A stretch of 64,000 bases of DNA from Lichenihabitans psoromatis (lineage in GTDB: Bacteria; Pseudomonadota; Alphaproteobacteria; Rhizobiales; Beijerinckiaceae). Within the stretch, counting starts at the first letter, position 1; every line of letters begins with the position of its first letter. Positions 38,511-47,528 of this stretch are shown in pieces. Both the position numbers and the translations under genes were made by a program. The DNA is taken from positions 1 to 64,000 of the forward strand of contig NZ_CP036516.1 of NCBI RefSeq assembly GCF_004323635.1, written 5' to 3'. A model generated the notes under the pieces. The model was given only the letters and a program-made list of their open reading frames with translations. It did no database searches and was not told the origin of the DNA.

Positions 38511-39033
38511 AGAGGTGGCTCGGCAAATCTGCACAGCGGGCTGAGTGGATTGTCTGCCTGAAGGCGGCCAGGATGGCTGCGATCAGGAGAGACGATGACG
38601 AAGAGACCCAGGCGGAATCACAGCCCTGCCTTCAAGGCGAAGGTGGCGTTGGCGGCTGTGCGTGGCGAGAAGACGCTGGCGGAGTTAGCGCAGCAGTTCG
38701 ACGTGCATCCCAATCAGATCACGCAGTGGCGCTCGCAGCTTCTGGACGGGGCTGCCGGCGTCTTTGGATCGGAGCCGAGCGCCGCGTCCGCAACGCCGGT
38801 GATCGACGTGAAGACACTCCACGCCAAAATCGGGGAGCTGACATTGGCCAACGATTTTTTGGAAGGCGCGCTCGACAAGGCCGGACTGTTGCCGAGCGCA
38901 AGACGATGATTGACCGCTCGCATGATCTGCCGGTCGCCCGGCAGGCCCGAGAGCTCGGCATCAGCCGAGGCAGCATCTACTACCTGCCGCGCCCGGTCCC
39001 GGCCGCCGATCTCGCGCTGATGCGGCGGATCGA
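38511..39033 (+). mobile_element. IS3-family element IS-A, copy 2 (right part lost)
   Basis: It begins with AGAGGTGGCTCGG as copy 1 does, has an intact orfA and the first ~42 codons of orfB. It then changes, within a shared GGATCGACG, to a different IS3-family element. The right end of IS-A is missing. Confidence 0.88.
38595..38909 (+). CDS. IS3-family OrfA (intact)
   Basis: The protein has 104 residues: MTKRPRRNHSPAFKAKVALA, then a helix-turn-helix (TLAELAQQFDVHPNQITQWR) and a C-terminal coiled region ending LEGALDKAGLLPSARR. It starts after AGGAGAG and its stop overlaps the next ATG (ATGA). It is the undamaged counterpart of the frameshifted copy at 24094 and might serve the intact OrfB there in trans. 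Confidence 0.92.
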   Translation: MTKRPRRNHSPAFKAKVALAAVRGEKTLAELAQQFDVHPNQITQWRSQLLDGAAGVFGSEPSAASATPVIDVKTLHAKIGELTLANDFLEGALDKAGLLPSARR

Positions 39034-39256
39034 CGTGCTGTTGTCCCAGGGGCGCCCAGTCGCGGAAGCGATCCGGACCATCAGCGTGACGGCGTTCACC
39101 TATTATCGCTGGCGCAAAGAGTTTGGCGGGCTGAAGTCCGATCAGGTGAAGCGACTGAAGGATCTGGAGAAGGAGAACGAGCGGCTGCGCAAGGCGGTCT
39201 CGGATCTGACGCTTGAGAAGCTCATTCTGAGGGAAGCTGCCTCGGGAAACTACTGA
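38906..39256 (+). CDS. Hybrid ORF: OrfB start of IS-A fused to OrfA of IS-B
   Basis: The product has 116 residues. Residues 1-42 are the IS-A OrfB N-terminus (MIDRSHDLPVARQARELGIS, ending ADLALMRRID). From about residue 43 it continues as an IS511/IS407-type OrfA: VLLSQGRPVAEAIRTISVTA, YYRWRKEFGGLKSDQV, then a leucine-zipper-like KRLKDLEKENERLRKAV. The join is in frame. The fusion replaces the first ~20 residues of the normal OrfA and may keep its helix-turn-helix. It ends 4 bases after a -1 frameshift heptamer. Confidence 0.85.
   Translation: MIDRSHDLPVARQARELGISRGSIYYLPRPVPAADLALMRRIDVLLSQGRPVAEAIRTISVTAFTYYRWRKEFGGLKSDQVKRLKDLEKENERLRKAVSDLTLEKLILREAASGNY
39244..39250 (+). promoter_or_regulatory. 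Programmed -1 frameshift site
   Basis: G GGA AAC, read in the orfA frame, is an exact X XXY YYZ slippery heptamer. It lies one codon before the orfA stop (39254). Slipping back one base gives GGG AAA CTA and leads directly into the orfB frame. Confidence 0.75.
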
Positions 39257-40146
39257 GCCCCGCCCGGCGCCGTCGCTGCATTGACCACGTCATCGAGAAG
39301 TTCGACGTGTCGGAGCGGATAGCGTGCCGGGTTCTGGGGCAGCATCGATCGACGCAACGCAAGGTTCCGAAGGGCCGCACTGGCGATGCGTCGTTGACCG
39401 CCGACATTGTCGAGCTCGCCACCCGCTATGGCCGCTATGGCTACCGCAGGATTGCAGCCATGCTGGAGACCACCGGTTGGGCCGTGAACGTCAAACGTGT
39501 CGAGCGAATCTGGCGGCGTGAGGGGCTCAAGGTGCCGGCCAGACAACCGAAGAAGGCCCGCCTCTGGCTCAATGATGGTTCTTGCATCCGGCTTCGGCCA
39601 GAACACCCCGACCATGTCTGGTCCTACGACTTTGTCGAGGATCGCACCCATAATGGCAGGAAGTTCCGCATGTTGAACGTGATCGACGAGTACACACGGG
39701 AATGCATCGCGATCAGGATCGATCGGAAACTCAAGTCCACCGACGTCATCGACGTCCTGTCCGATCTCTTCATCCTGCGCGGCGTGCCTGGGCATGTTCG
39801 TTCGGACAACGGTCCCGAGTTCGTCGCCAAGGCGGTGCGGGATTGGATCACAGCGGTCGGCGCGAAAACGGCCTTCATCGAGCCAGGCTCGCCATGGGAA
39901 AACGGCTACTGCGAGAGCTTCAACTCCAAGCTTCGCGACGAGCTCCTGAACGGTGAGCTGTTCTACAGCCTCGCTGAGGCGCGCATCGTCATCGAGGGCT
40001 GGCGCAAACACTACAACACCCTGCGCCCGCACTCCTCGTTGGGCTACCGGCCACCAGCACCGATCGCCGTCGTGTGGCCAGCTGCGCAAACCCAACCCGC
40101 CTCGCCGGCCAGCTCAACCGTGGCAGACAAGCCCACAATGCATTAG
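39250..40146 (+). CDS. IS3-family transposase OrfB of IS-B
   Basis: The protein has about 298 residues, read by -1 frameshift from orfA (starting LLSPARRRR); an internal GTG at 39307 is an alternative. SERIACRVLGQHRSTQRK and YGYRRIAAMLETTGW precede the rve core: Asp in VWSYDFVEDRT, Asp in VRSDNGPEF and Glu in GYCESFNSKLRDELL. It then has HYNTLRPHSSLGYRPPAP. It is intact. Without a proper left end the element can probably no longer move as a unit. Confidence 0.9.
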   Translation, partial: LLSPARRRRCIDHVIEKFDVSERIACRVLGQHRSTQRKVPKGRTGDASLTADIVELATRYGRYGYRRIAAMLETTGWAVNVKRVERIWRREGLKVPARQPKKARLWLNDGSCIRLRPEHPDHVWSYDFVEDRTHNGRKFRMLNVIDEYTRECIAIRIDRKLKSTDVIDVLSDLFILRGVPGHVRSDNGPEFVAKAVRDWITAVGAKTAFIEPGSPWENGYCESFNSKLRDELLNGELFYSLAEARIVIEGWRKHYNTLRPHSSLGYRPPAPIAVVWPAAQTQPASPASSTVADKPTMH

Positions 40147-40323
40147 ATTTAAACCGGGCCACCTAATGGGGGCAGGTCACCTCCTCGAGGAGCACATCAA
40201 GAATGACGAGCAAGTTGAGGTCGATATGACGAAGCTTCACGATGTGAATGTCTTACCATAACGAACATCATTTTGCAGAATGCCAACCGTGGTCCTATTC
40301 TGACACTTTGTCAGGAGACCAGG

Positions 40324-40611
40324 ATGTCCACCGTGCTGCTGCTTGCACATGCCGATTTCCACACTTCGCGCGCGAACCGCGCTCTGCTGCGAGGGGTGAC
40401 CGACGTCCCAGGATTGGAGGTGACACAGATCTACGCGCTCTATCCCGGTGGACTCATTGATGTGCCGGTCGAGCGCGAGCGGTTGCTTCGTGCGACTCAT
40501 CTTGTGTTCCAGTTTCCGCTTCAATGGTACGCGACGCCCGCGCTGCTCAAGCAGTGGGAAGACGCGGTTCCGCGACGGGGAAAAGGCCGGAACAACTTTG
40601 TTGCGTTCTAG
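40324..40611 (+). pseudogene. Truncated flavodoxin-fold NAD(P)H:quinone oxidoreductase
   Basis: The product has 95 residues: MSTVLLLAHADFHTSRANRA, LYALYPGG, then VFQFPLQWYATPALLKQWED, the N-terminal half of the KefF/MdaB-like flavodoxin_2 family. After the WED block the sequence turns into unrelated residues and stops; full-length proteins have 170-200. Ribosome-binding site CAGGAGA precedes the ATG. Probably non-functional. Its end overlaps the stop of the convergent monooxygenase gene. Confidence 0.75.
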
Positions 40612-41900
40612 AATACTCGGATATGAGGGCGACTAATGCTTTCCCGCTTCTCGGGCGGCTTATAAGCTAGATATGTATCCTTCGTGGCAATCCGATCCGC
40701 CACGTATTTGGCGTCGTGCCATACGCCCCAGATAAAGCTCGATCCTCTGCTCGACTGCCACGGCAGGCCCAGGAAGTAGATGCCGGGCTCGGTCGAGACA
40801 CCGCGCCGCTGCTTCAGCTGGCCGTTAGCGTCAAAGATGTCGAGGTCCAGCCAAGAGTAATCCATAGCATAACCCGTTGCCCAGATAATCGAGGCGATGC
40901 CCGCCTCTGCTAGGTTCAGTTCGCGAATAGGATCAGTCACGCAAGCGGGATCCGCGTCGATCGTCCTGGCCCCGGGCTCCTCAGGAAGGTCGATGCCGTT
41001 GCTGAACACGTAGGCATCAGCTTCGTCCAGGACCGAAAGATAACAGACGTCTCCGCTCGCAAGGTTCTTCGCGAGGCCGCCGTCAAATACGAGCGTGTCG
41101 TCCCGACAGGCTTCCGTCCGTCCGACAAGTATCATGCCCGACGCGGCGAGGCGCCGGAAATCGATCGTCTTGCCGCCTCCCGCGCCGCTCACTGCGATCG
41201 TCACATGTTCGGTGTTCGGGCCCGGGGCGTCGGCATCCCACTTGCCCAATACGCCCAACCACCAGCTGAGGTCGCGCCCGCGATAGGCCCGGGGCAAACG
41301 ATCATGCCGACCGACCGAGAGGTAGACGCGCTTGCCCGCGCGAAGGAGTTCGTCCGCAATCTGCACTCCGGAGGACCCGGCACCAACCACCAGGACGGCG
41401 CCTTCCGGCAGATAGCCGGGGTTGCGGTACGCGTTAGAATGAAGCTGTGTCACTCTTGCGGTCTCGGGAACGATAGTGGGCCTGACGGGCACCTGAAACG
41501 GCCCCGTCGCGACAACGACGTTCCGCGCTTGAAGCAAACCGTGCGATGTCTCGACCTCGAAACCGTGACTGCCCGTCAGCCGCCGCACTTTCCTGACTTC
41601 GACTCCGCAGCGGATGGGAGCATTAATCATCCTGGCATAGTCGACGAAATATTCGGCGACCTTGTCCTTGGAAACGAAGCTGTCGGGATCGGCGTCGGGG
41701 AAAACCATACCGGGAAAACGGTCATGCCACGCTGGGCCGTTGGCGACCAGCGAGTCCCACCGCTCCGATCGCCAGCGTTCGGCAATGCGGTGCCGTTCGA
41801 GCACAATGTGAGGCACCTCGTGTTTGCCGAGGTGCTCGCTCATGGCCAGGCCTGCCTGGCCCCCGCCCACAACAAGGGTGTTTACGATTTCGACTGACAT
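40608..41900 (-). CDS. Flavin-containing monooxygenase (CzcO-like)
   Basis: The protein has 430 residues. FAD-binding motif VVGGGQAGLAMSEHLG is at residues 10-25, a second Rossmann motif VVGAGSSGVQIADEL (NADPH) near 170, and the ATGY motif (IIWATGYAMDYSW) around 340. These are typical of flavin monooxygenases of the YUC/CzcO type that oxygenate N-, S- or keto-substrates. The substrate is unknown. It converges on the truncated quinone reductase and is followed by a 250-bp spacer. Confidence 0.88.
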   Translation of the reverse strand: MSVEIVNTLVVGGGQAGLAMSEHLGKHEVPHIVLERHRIAERWRSERWDSLVANGPAWHDRFPGMVFPDADPDSFVSKDKVAEYFVDYARMINAPIRCGVEVRKVRRLTGSHGFEVETSHGLLQARNVVVATGPFQVPVRPTIVPETARVTQLHSNAYRNPGYLPEGAVLVVGAGSSGVQIADELLRAGKRVYLSVGRHDRLPRAYRGRDLSWWLGVLGKWDADAPGPNTEHVTIAVSGAGGGKTIDFRRLAASGMILVGRTEACRDDTLVFDGGLAKNLASGDVCYLSVLDEADAYVFSNGIDLPEEPGARTIDADPACVTDPIRELNLAEAGIASIIWATGYAMDYSWLDLDIFDANGQLKQRRGVSTEPGIYFLGLPWQSSRGSSFIWGVWHDAKYVADRIATKDTYLAYKPPEKRESISRPHIRVF

Positions 41901-42153
41901 TCAGAGTATTCCTTTCCGGCTCCCGATTCGTTCGTGGGCCGGGCGCAGGTGTCATTCACCATCGAGTGGTGAGATGGAGCAATCGCTCTGCGGAAGACAG
42001 GATAAATAACCAAACCGACCAAAAGGAATCTCCGAAGTCATGCGGCGTGAGCACTTCAGTTTCCGCGATACCAATGCAGGCGTGAGACTTCTGTCGAGCG
42101 CCCCGCCGAGATGATGCCGAAGCGCACGGCGCAATGTATTCGAGCGAGGCCGA

Positions 42154-42500
42154 TCAGCGGACCACGCGGTCGATTCCGACGACCCGATCCAGGACGATCA
42201 CCAGGGCGAGCGTGAGGAGGGCGAGCAGAGTGGACAAGACCGCAACCAACGGGTCATCGAAATCCCGGATATGCTGGTAGGCCGCGATCGGCAGCGTGTT
42301 GCCATGGAGGTCGACGAGAAAGACATTGACTGAGAAGTTGTCGATGACTTCGACGAAGACGAAGATGGCCCCCGCCAGCAGACCGGACCTGAGTTGGGGC
42401 AAGGTGACCTTGAAGTAGGTGTAAAGCGGCCCCGCTCCCAAATCCCTCGCCGCCTCCTCGCAGCGCAGATCGACGCCGGTATAGTTCGCGCCAAGCACGT
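42154..42500 (-). pseudogene. C-terminal fragment of a PotC-like ABC permease
   Basis: About 115 codons begin VLGANYTGVDLRCEEAARDLGA (the EAA loop) and continue FKVTLPQLRSGLLAGAIFVF and two further hydrophobic segments to the stop. The N-terminal four or more membrane segments are missing. The fragment is fused out of frame to the deacetylase gene at about 42500, so this is a deletion scar. Confidence 0.85.
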
Positions 42501-43253
42501 CTCCGGGATGATGTTGAGAGCTTCGCCGCCGCTTATCGCGCCGACATGGATCGTGGTGAACGGGACCGCGAAGGTCGGATCGCAAAGTTCGGAGACCCGC
42601 AGAGCTGCCTTCTCCCGGGTGAACGCTCCGATCACCTCACTCGCCATCTCGACGGCGTTCACGCCGCAATCCGGATCGCTCGAGTGACCCCCAACGCCCT
42701 TGCAGATCACTCGGCCCATCACCTTGCCTTTGTGTCCAAGCACCAGCTCCATGCCGGTCGGCTCGCCGATGATGGCCAGCTGCGGCCGTCGCGGGAGCCG
42801 GTCCAATGCCGCGAGCATGGGGCGGACGCCCACGCACCCGATCTCCTCGTCGTAGCTGAAGGCGAGAATGAGGGGCTTTGCGAGCGTGCGGCGTAACACA
42901 ATCATCGCGATCCTCAGCATGCAGGCGAGGAACGCCTTCATGTCGGTGGCGCCACGCCCGAAGGCGCGACCGCCGTCGACGCGAAGGGTGAACGGGTCAC
43001 TCGACCAGTCTTGTCCCGCGACGGGAACCACATCCGTATGTCCGGACAGGATCACGCCGGGCCCGTCCGGCGGCCCGATGCACGAGAACAGGCTCGCTTT
43101 CCTGCCATCCGCGCTCGGGACGATGGTGCAGCCGATCCCGACGCCGCCGAGCGTACGTTCGATGAAGCCAATCAGGTCGAGGTTTGAGTTATGGCTAACG
43201 GTACGGAAGCCGGTGAGCTCGCGCAGGATGCTCAAGCTGTCGTGAGGTCTCAT
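42501..43253 (-). pseudogene. Acetylornithine-deacetylase-like M20 peptidase, C-terminus deleted
   Basis: About 250 codons of an ArgE-like amidohydrolase: the metal-binding blocks VILSGHTDVVPV, GRGATDMKAF and FSYDEEIGCVG, then the dimerisation-domain beginning GKVMGRVICKGVGGHSSDPD. It stops being ArgE-like after EALNIIPE, about 130 residues before the normal end, losing the last metal ligand. The frame runs into permease sequence and ends at 42198. The start at 43253 overlaps the previous stop (ATGA). Confidence 0.85.
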
Positions 43254-43939
43254 GAGCCTGCGGTGTCGACGCGGACCGGCTCGTCGGACACCGGGGCTTG
43301 GGCTGGATTCAAGGCACGCGCAAGATAGAGCTGCATCCGGGGCTCCCAGACGCTCCACAACCGCTCCAACTCGGTGATCGGGCATTTGTCCGTCCAGTCG
43401 ACGCGCAGGTCGACGATGGCCCATGGTACGTCATTCATGACCAGGATGCCGGCGGATCGGACGGCTTCGACTTCGCCACCTGCTTCAAGGCCCGCTCGCA
43501 TGGCGCGAAGCAGCCGGCTGGCCAGATGCCCGTCCGCCCCCGTGAAAGCCGCCGTCATCGCGGTAGGAATTTCCGGAGAAGAAAGCAGGTTGCCGGCTGC
43601 CGCGGCGTGCTCGGTCAGCGCGCTGCCGGTCTGCGGGATGCAGGACGATCCGGTGAAGGCGGCCGGCACGTCCGACGCGCCGACGGCCAGCAGTTGCCGA
43701 AAGGCGGAGTCGCTCGCCGTCGAAGAGAGGATTGCGATCGCCTGGTCCGCCGTGGCGCCGCGCTCCAAAAGGTCGAGGCCGCGTCTTCCGAGGGTCGGAT
43801 CGGTGAAGTTCTGCGTCGCGACCGCGCCGACCCCTGGACGGGCATGCGCGCAACGGGCCGCGACGGCAGGCGAGGAGGACGACACCGCGACGCCGAACAT
43901 ACCGGTCTGGGCGCACCGGGCAACGATGCTGAATGTCAC
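43250..43939 (-). CDS. DUF1028 (Ntn-hydrolase-like) protein
   Basis: The protein has 229 residues. The opening MTFSIVARCAQTGMFGVAVS, followed by GVGAVATQNFTDP, LLERGATADQAI and CIPQTGSAL, fits the DUF1028 family, related in fold to Ntn hydrolases. The GTG at 43939 is preceded by GGAGGTGA, a near-perfect ribosome-binding site; a longer frame to 43975 is less likely. It is coupled to the deacetylase by ATGA. DUF1028 genes are often found beside amidohydrolases and peptide or amino acid importers. Confidence 0.85.
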   Translation of the reverse strand: MTFSIVARCAQTGMFGVAVSSSSPAVAARCAHARPGVGAVATQNFTDPTLGRRGLDLLERGATADQAIAILSSTASDSAFRQLLAVGASDVPAAFTGSSCIPQTGSALTEHAAAAGNLLSSPEIPTAMTAAFTGADGHLASRLLRAMRAGLEAGGEVEAVRSAGILVMNDVPWAIVDLRVDWTDKCPITELERLWSVWEPRMQLYLARALNPAQAPVSDEPVRVDTAGS

Positions 43940-43975
43940 GATCTCACCTCCGGTGGCGTGCTGCAGGTCTGCCAC

Positions 43976-44737
43976 CCACGCGGGTGAGACCGCACTCGAC
44001 AGTGCTGCCCCCCGCTCAAGACGACGCGGGCTCGTTGTTGGGCCGGCGACCGCTTCATCTGCCCTGGAGCAAACCGTTTAATCGCCGTGATCAGAAAGAC
44101 CCGCGAGACTGCCGGCATGGCATGCATCCTCCGCTTAGTGCTTGTTCAGGCAGGACGTGCCGCCGTCCCTCATAGCCACGTGCGTAGACTCTGTCATGGA
44201 TGCAGAACCGAGCAGGAGGCACTGTCCGTCGCCACACCATCGACTCCGGCGAACAGACTTGTTCCCTTCAACCTTTCAAGGGAGCATTCTCTCAATCGCC
44301 TGGTAAGCGAGACAACATGAGCGCGCTCCGCTGCGTGTATATCCATTCAGAACTCTGTCTTCTTCGACATGATTGGCTTGTGCAAGTCGAAGTTTCAGAT
44401 GACAGAATTTGCATTTTCCTGGCCGGATCGATGCCGCGCACGAGCCACCATCTCGACCCATTGCGACTCATCCAAGAGCGCACCCGGTGAATTGGATCTA
44501 TCGTGAGATCGGTTCGCTCCCGGCATGATCGTTCCACGCGTTACGAATACGTGCCGAATCTCTGGAGTCGATGTCAACGAAATGCACTGCTACTCGCTCG
44601 CAACCTTTTTTAACAGATCTGCCCACAGTCTTCCCTGCTAGAAATTATGGTCATAGTCCAACGCTTTAGCGCAGGATTGTTCTGATGAACTCCACAAGTC
44701 GAGTGTTCGCCGGGGCTGGATTTTCTGGGCTAGTGCT
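43976..44737. other. Non-coding region
   Basis: About 760 bases between the DUF1028 gene (5' side) and the end of the amino acid ABC operon. No credible gene, and composition is lower in GC than the neighbours. I saw no IS ends. It presumably carries the DUF1028 promoter and the terminator of the minus-strand operon. Confidence 0.5.
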
Positions 44738-45484
44738 TCAAAGCCGGCCAGCCTCAATTATCCGATTGAGAAAGGCTCGGGTGCGTTCCTCTTTGGGCTC
44801 AGAGAAGATTGTCTCTGGTGGCCCTTGCTCGTACACCACACCGTCACAAAGAAAGCACACCTTGCTGGACACTTCGCGGGCGAAGCCCATCTCGTGCGTG
44901 GCCAGGATCATTGTCATTCCCTCAGTCACGAGATCGCGCACGATGTTCAGCACCTCCGATACGAGTTCCGGATCGAGCGCCGAGGTGATCTCATCGAGCA
45001 GTAGGAGGATCGGGTCCATGGCAAGCGCCCGCACAATGGCGACGCGCTGTTGCTGGCCGCCCGACAACCTTTCGGGGTAATCCTTGGCTTTGTGGTCCAA
45101 CCCGATGCGCTTAAGCAGCGTCATCGCCCGTATCTCTGCCTCCTCGCGTCCGAGCTTGAGGACTTGGATCGGTGCCAGCGTCACGTTCTCGAGCACGGTC
45201 ATATGCGGGAAAAGGTTGAAGCTCTGGAAGACGATCCCGACATCGCGGCGCAGTGCGTTGACGTCGACTCCGGGCCCGCTCACCCGGTCGTCGTGAAGTC
45301 GGATTTCACCACGGTTTATCGTCTCGAGTCCGTTTATGCAGCGCAGCAGCGTGGATTTCCCGCAGCCGGAGCCGCCGATCAGGCAGACAACCTGATGCTC
45401 TTCCACATTAAGGCTGAGTCCTCTCAGAATCTCCAGTTGTCCATAGCTCTTAGTGACGTTTCGTACTTCCAGGAGAGACATCAT
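44738..45484 (-). CDS. Polar amino acid ABC transporter ATP-binding protein
   Basis: GlnQ-type ATPase of 248 residues. Walker A is GGSGCGKST, Q-loop FQSFNLFPH, signature LSGGQQQR and Walker B LLLLDEITSALDPE, where nearly all relatives have DEPTS; the catalytic Glu is kept. The switch His is in LATHEMGFAREV. It is last in the operon purU, folD, binding protein, permease, ATPase and overlaps the permease stop by ATGA. Confidence 0.92.
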   Translation of the reverse strand: MMSLLEVRNVTKSYGQLEILRGLSLNVEEHQVVCLIGGSGCGKSTLLRCINGLETINRGEIRLHDDRVSGPGVDVNALRRDVGIVFQSFNLFPHMTVLENVTLAPIQVLKLGREEAEIRAMTLLKRIGLDHKAKDYPERLSGGQQQRVAIVRALAMDPILLLLDEITSALDPELVSEVLNIVRDLVTEGMTMILATHEMGFAREVSSKVCFLCDGVVYEQGPPETIFSEPKEERTRAFLNRIIEAGRL

Positions 45485-46635
45485 TTACCTCCCGCTCGGG
45501 TTCGTACCTGATCACGCTCAATCAAGCGATCCACAAAGCGCGCTTGCGGGATCGTGATTGCGACGAATAAGATCGCAACCGTCGTGACAGCAGAAAGATT
45601 GAAATGGTTGGCCGCCACGATCTTGGCTTGGTTGAAGGCATCCACAGCACCGATCACGTTTACGAGCGCCGTGTCTTTTTGCAGGCTGATGAAATCGTTG
45701 AGCAGTGGAGGAAAGATCCGCCTGACCGCCTGCGGCACGACAACAAATCTGAGGGTCTGTGAATGCGAGAGGCCGAGCGAGCGGGCCGCAGCGGTCTGAT
45801 TCAACTGCACACTGTCAATACCCGAGCGATAAACCTCCGCGACGTAAGCTCCATATGTCAACGTGAGTGCCATAATTGCGAGCGTAGTTGGCTCCAGATC
45901 TCGAACGATTGGGAGGCCTGTCAGCGGAAGTCCGAAGCCGATAAGGTAGATTGAAATGATGGCAGGCAAACCACGGAACACGTCGCAATACGCGATGGCA
46001 AGCATGCGGACCGGTAATCCCGGCGCGCTCGGTGTCAGCCGCGCGATTGCAATGATAAGGCCCCAGATGAGCACAAGTATTTCAGCGACGACGAAGATCT
46101 TCACGTTGATCCAAAAAGCACCGAGGATAAGTGAGAAGCTGGATCGAATGACGGGCCAGAAGAAGAACGTCTTCCCGACCGCAATGTTGTTAGTGATGAT
46201 GAACAATGCGCCAAGGTTAACGATCAGGACCGCCACAGAGAAACCAAATGCGTAGGCGGCCGCGGTGCGAGCTTGGGACGAATGCACCCGGGCCTCTGAA
46301 ATGTCAGTCGTGGCGATATCGGCGGAGCGTTTCGCGGCTCGCAGCCCGGCCATTGCGGGTCGCATGAGGATAACGCTAGCTAGTCCGAGCACCGCTAGAA
46401 TGACATCGAAAACCCAACCTCCTGTCCCGATCGAGGCGAGAGACGTTCGCACTGTGAAAAGCGTCGAGAACGTAGCCGCAACCGTAAAGCCGGCCACAGC
46501 GAGCGCCGTCAAAGCGCCACCGAAGCCCGACTTCGGTGTGACGGCCGCCCAGCGACGGGGCGTGCGCGACACGACCCCGATTGCCTCGTGGGCGATCCCT
46601 GACTGGTGCTGGAGATGCGAATTCGACACGATCAA
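45481..46635 (-). CDS. Polar amino acid ABC transporter permease with N-terminal extension
   Basis: The protein has 384 residues, against about 220 for simple members. The C-terminal 220 are a standard HisM/GlnP domain (YGAYVAEVYRSGIDSVQLNQ, then TAAARSLGLSHSQTLRFVVVPQAVR). The first ~150 add two or three hydrophobic segments, as in AapQ/AapM- or BztB-like permeases. The TTG start overlaps the binding-protein stop (TTGA). Only one permease gene is present, so the channel is probably a homodimer. Confidence 0.88.
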   Translation of the reverse strand: MIVSNSHLQHQSGIAHEAIGVVSRTPRRWAAVTPKSGFGGALTALAVAGFTVAATFSTLFTVRTSLASIGTGGWVFDVILAVLGLASVILMRPAMAGLRAAKRSADIATTDISEARVHSSQARTAAAYAFGFSVAVLIVNLGALFIITNNIAVGKTFFFWPVIRSSFSLILGAFWINVKIFVVAEILVLIWGLIIAIARLTPSAPGLPVRMLAIAYCDVFRGLPAIISIYLIGFGLPLTGLPIVRDLEPTTLAIMALTLTYGAYVAEVYRSGIDSVQLNQTAAARSLGLSHSQTLRFVVVPQAVRRIFPPLLNDFISLQKDTALVNVIGAVDAFNQAKIVAANHFNLSAVTTVAILFVAITIPQARFVDRLIERDQVRTRAGGK

Positions 46636-47528
46636 GGCTTGAAGTATGGGATCGTGGCCGGGTCCAGGCCCCAGGACGCTGCAAGGTATTTCGAGGCCAG
46701 CTTCTTGGTCGAACCATCGTCGATCAGAGACTGCAATATCTTGTCGATGACAGCCCGATTCGGCGAATTCTTTGGATAGACCGCTCCATATTGTTCGCCC
46801 GTCGTATATTGCCCAACCACAGCGAAGAGGCCGCTCGATGCAGACGCCTGCCCGAGAACGATGGCCGTATCAGTCATCGCCAGGTCAATCTGACCCGCCT
46901 GCAGGGCGGTTATCATCGAGGGCGCGTCGGGAAAGACCTTGGCGGTCGTCGTCGGCTTGATCTTGTCTGCGACGAAGTCGGCGCCTGTCGTCCCTTGCGT
47001 CACGCCTATTCTCAGGCTTTTCACGCCCTCAGCCGTGACCTTTGTGCCCGCCTTTGCGAGGATGCCTATATCGGACGAGAAATACGGAACCGAAAAATCC
47101 ACGACCTTCTTGCGCTCGTCGGTGATCGAAATCTCGGAGAGGGCGAGGTCGAAAGCTCTCGTCTGGCCAGCGACCAGTGCGTCGAAATCGACGTTGACCA
47201 CCTGGACGGCTCCCAGCCCGAGGCGGTGAGCGACGTTCGCGGCCAAGCAATATTCATAGCCGTCCTTGATCGACCCTGGGGTATCGCCATTCCACCAGCC
47301 CGGCGCCGGCAGGTTAACCTCGACCGTGAGTTGACCCGACTTAGCCGGCGTGATCGTCGACACAGCCGCTGCGCCGTAGAGTTCGCAGTTTCCGATCGTC
47401 TCAGCTGAAGCGGGCAGCACAACACCGACCGTTATAATAACTGTTGCTCCGAACTTGAGTGCGGACATTATGTTCATGACGCGAACCTTTGAAGGCGTGA
47501 CCGGGAGCTGCCGGACCAGATTGCTCAT
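46632..47528 (-). CDS. Polar amino acid ABC transporter substrate-binding protein
   Basis: This periplasmic receptor (SBP_bac_3) has up to 298 residues. The signal peptide core [19 protein letters not shown] is preceded by a long N-terminus if translation starts at 47528 (ATGA overlap with folD); a start at 47477 (MNIMSALKF) gives a normal signal length. The body contains [43 protein letters not shown] and the ligand-contact region [14 protein letters not shown]. Its cotranscription with folD and purU suggests the imported compound yields C1 units. Confidence 0.9.
   Translation of the reverse strand: MSNLVRQLPVTPSKVRVMNIMSALKFGATVIITVGVVLPASAETIGNCELYGAAAVSTITPAKSGQLTVEVNLPAPGWWNGDTPGSIKDGYEYCLAANVAHRLGLGAVQVVNVDFDALVAGQTRAFDLALSEISITDERKKVVDFSVPYFSSDIGILAKAGTKVTAEGVKSLRIGVTQGTTGADFVADKIKPTTTAKVFPDAPSMITALQAGQIDLAMTDTAIVLGQASASSGLFAVVGQYTTGEQYGAVYPKNSPNRAVIDKILQSLIDDGSTKKLASKYLAASWGLDPATIPYFKP

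Larger units (their letters stand above)
39034..40179 (+). mobile_element. IS3-family element IS-B (left end lost)
   Basis: It contains most of orfA and all of orfB of a second IS3-family element. The right end probably lies at GGCAGGTCA (40179), preceded by CCTAATGGGGG, as in related elements. The left inverted repeat and orfA start are gone, replaced by IS-A. Confidence 0.8.

Noticed and set aside
41205..41897. Plus-strand 230-codon frame opposite the flavin monooxygenase
   Set aside because: No recognisable motif, and the minus strand has all FAD and NADPH motifs.
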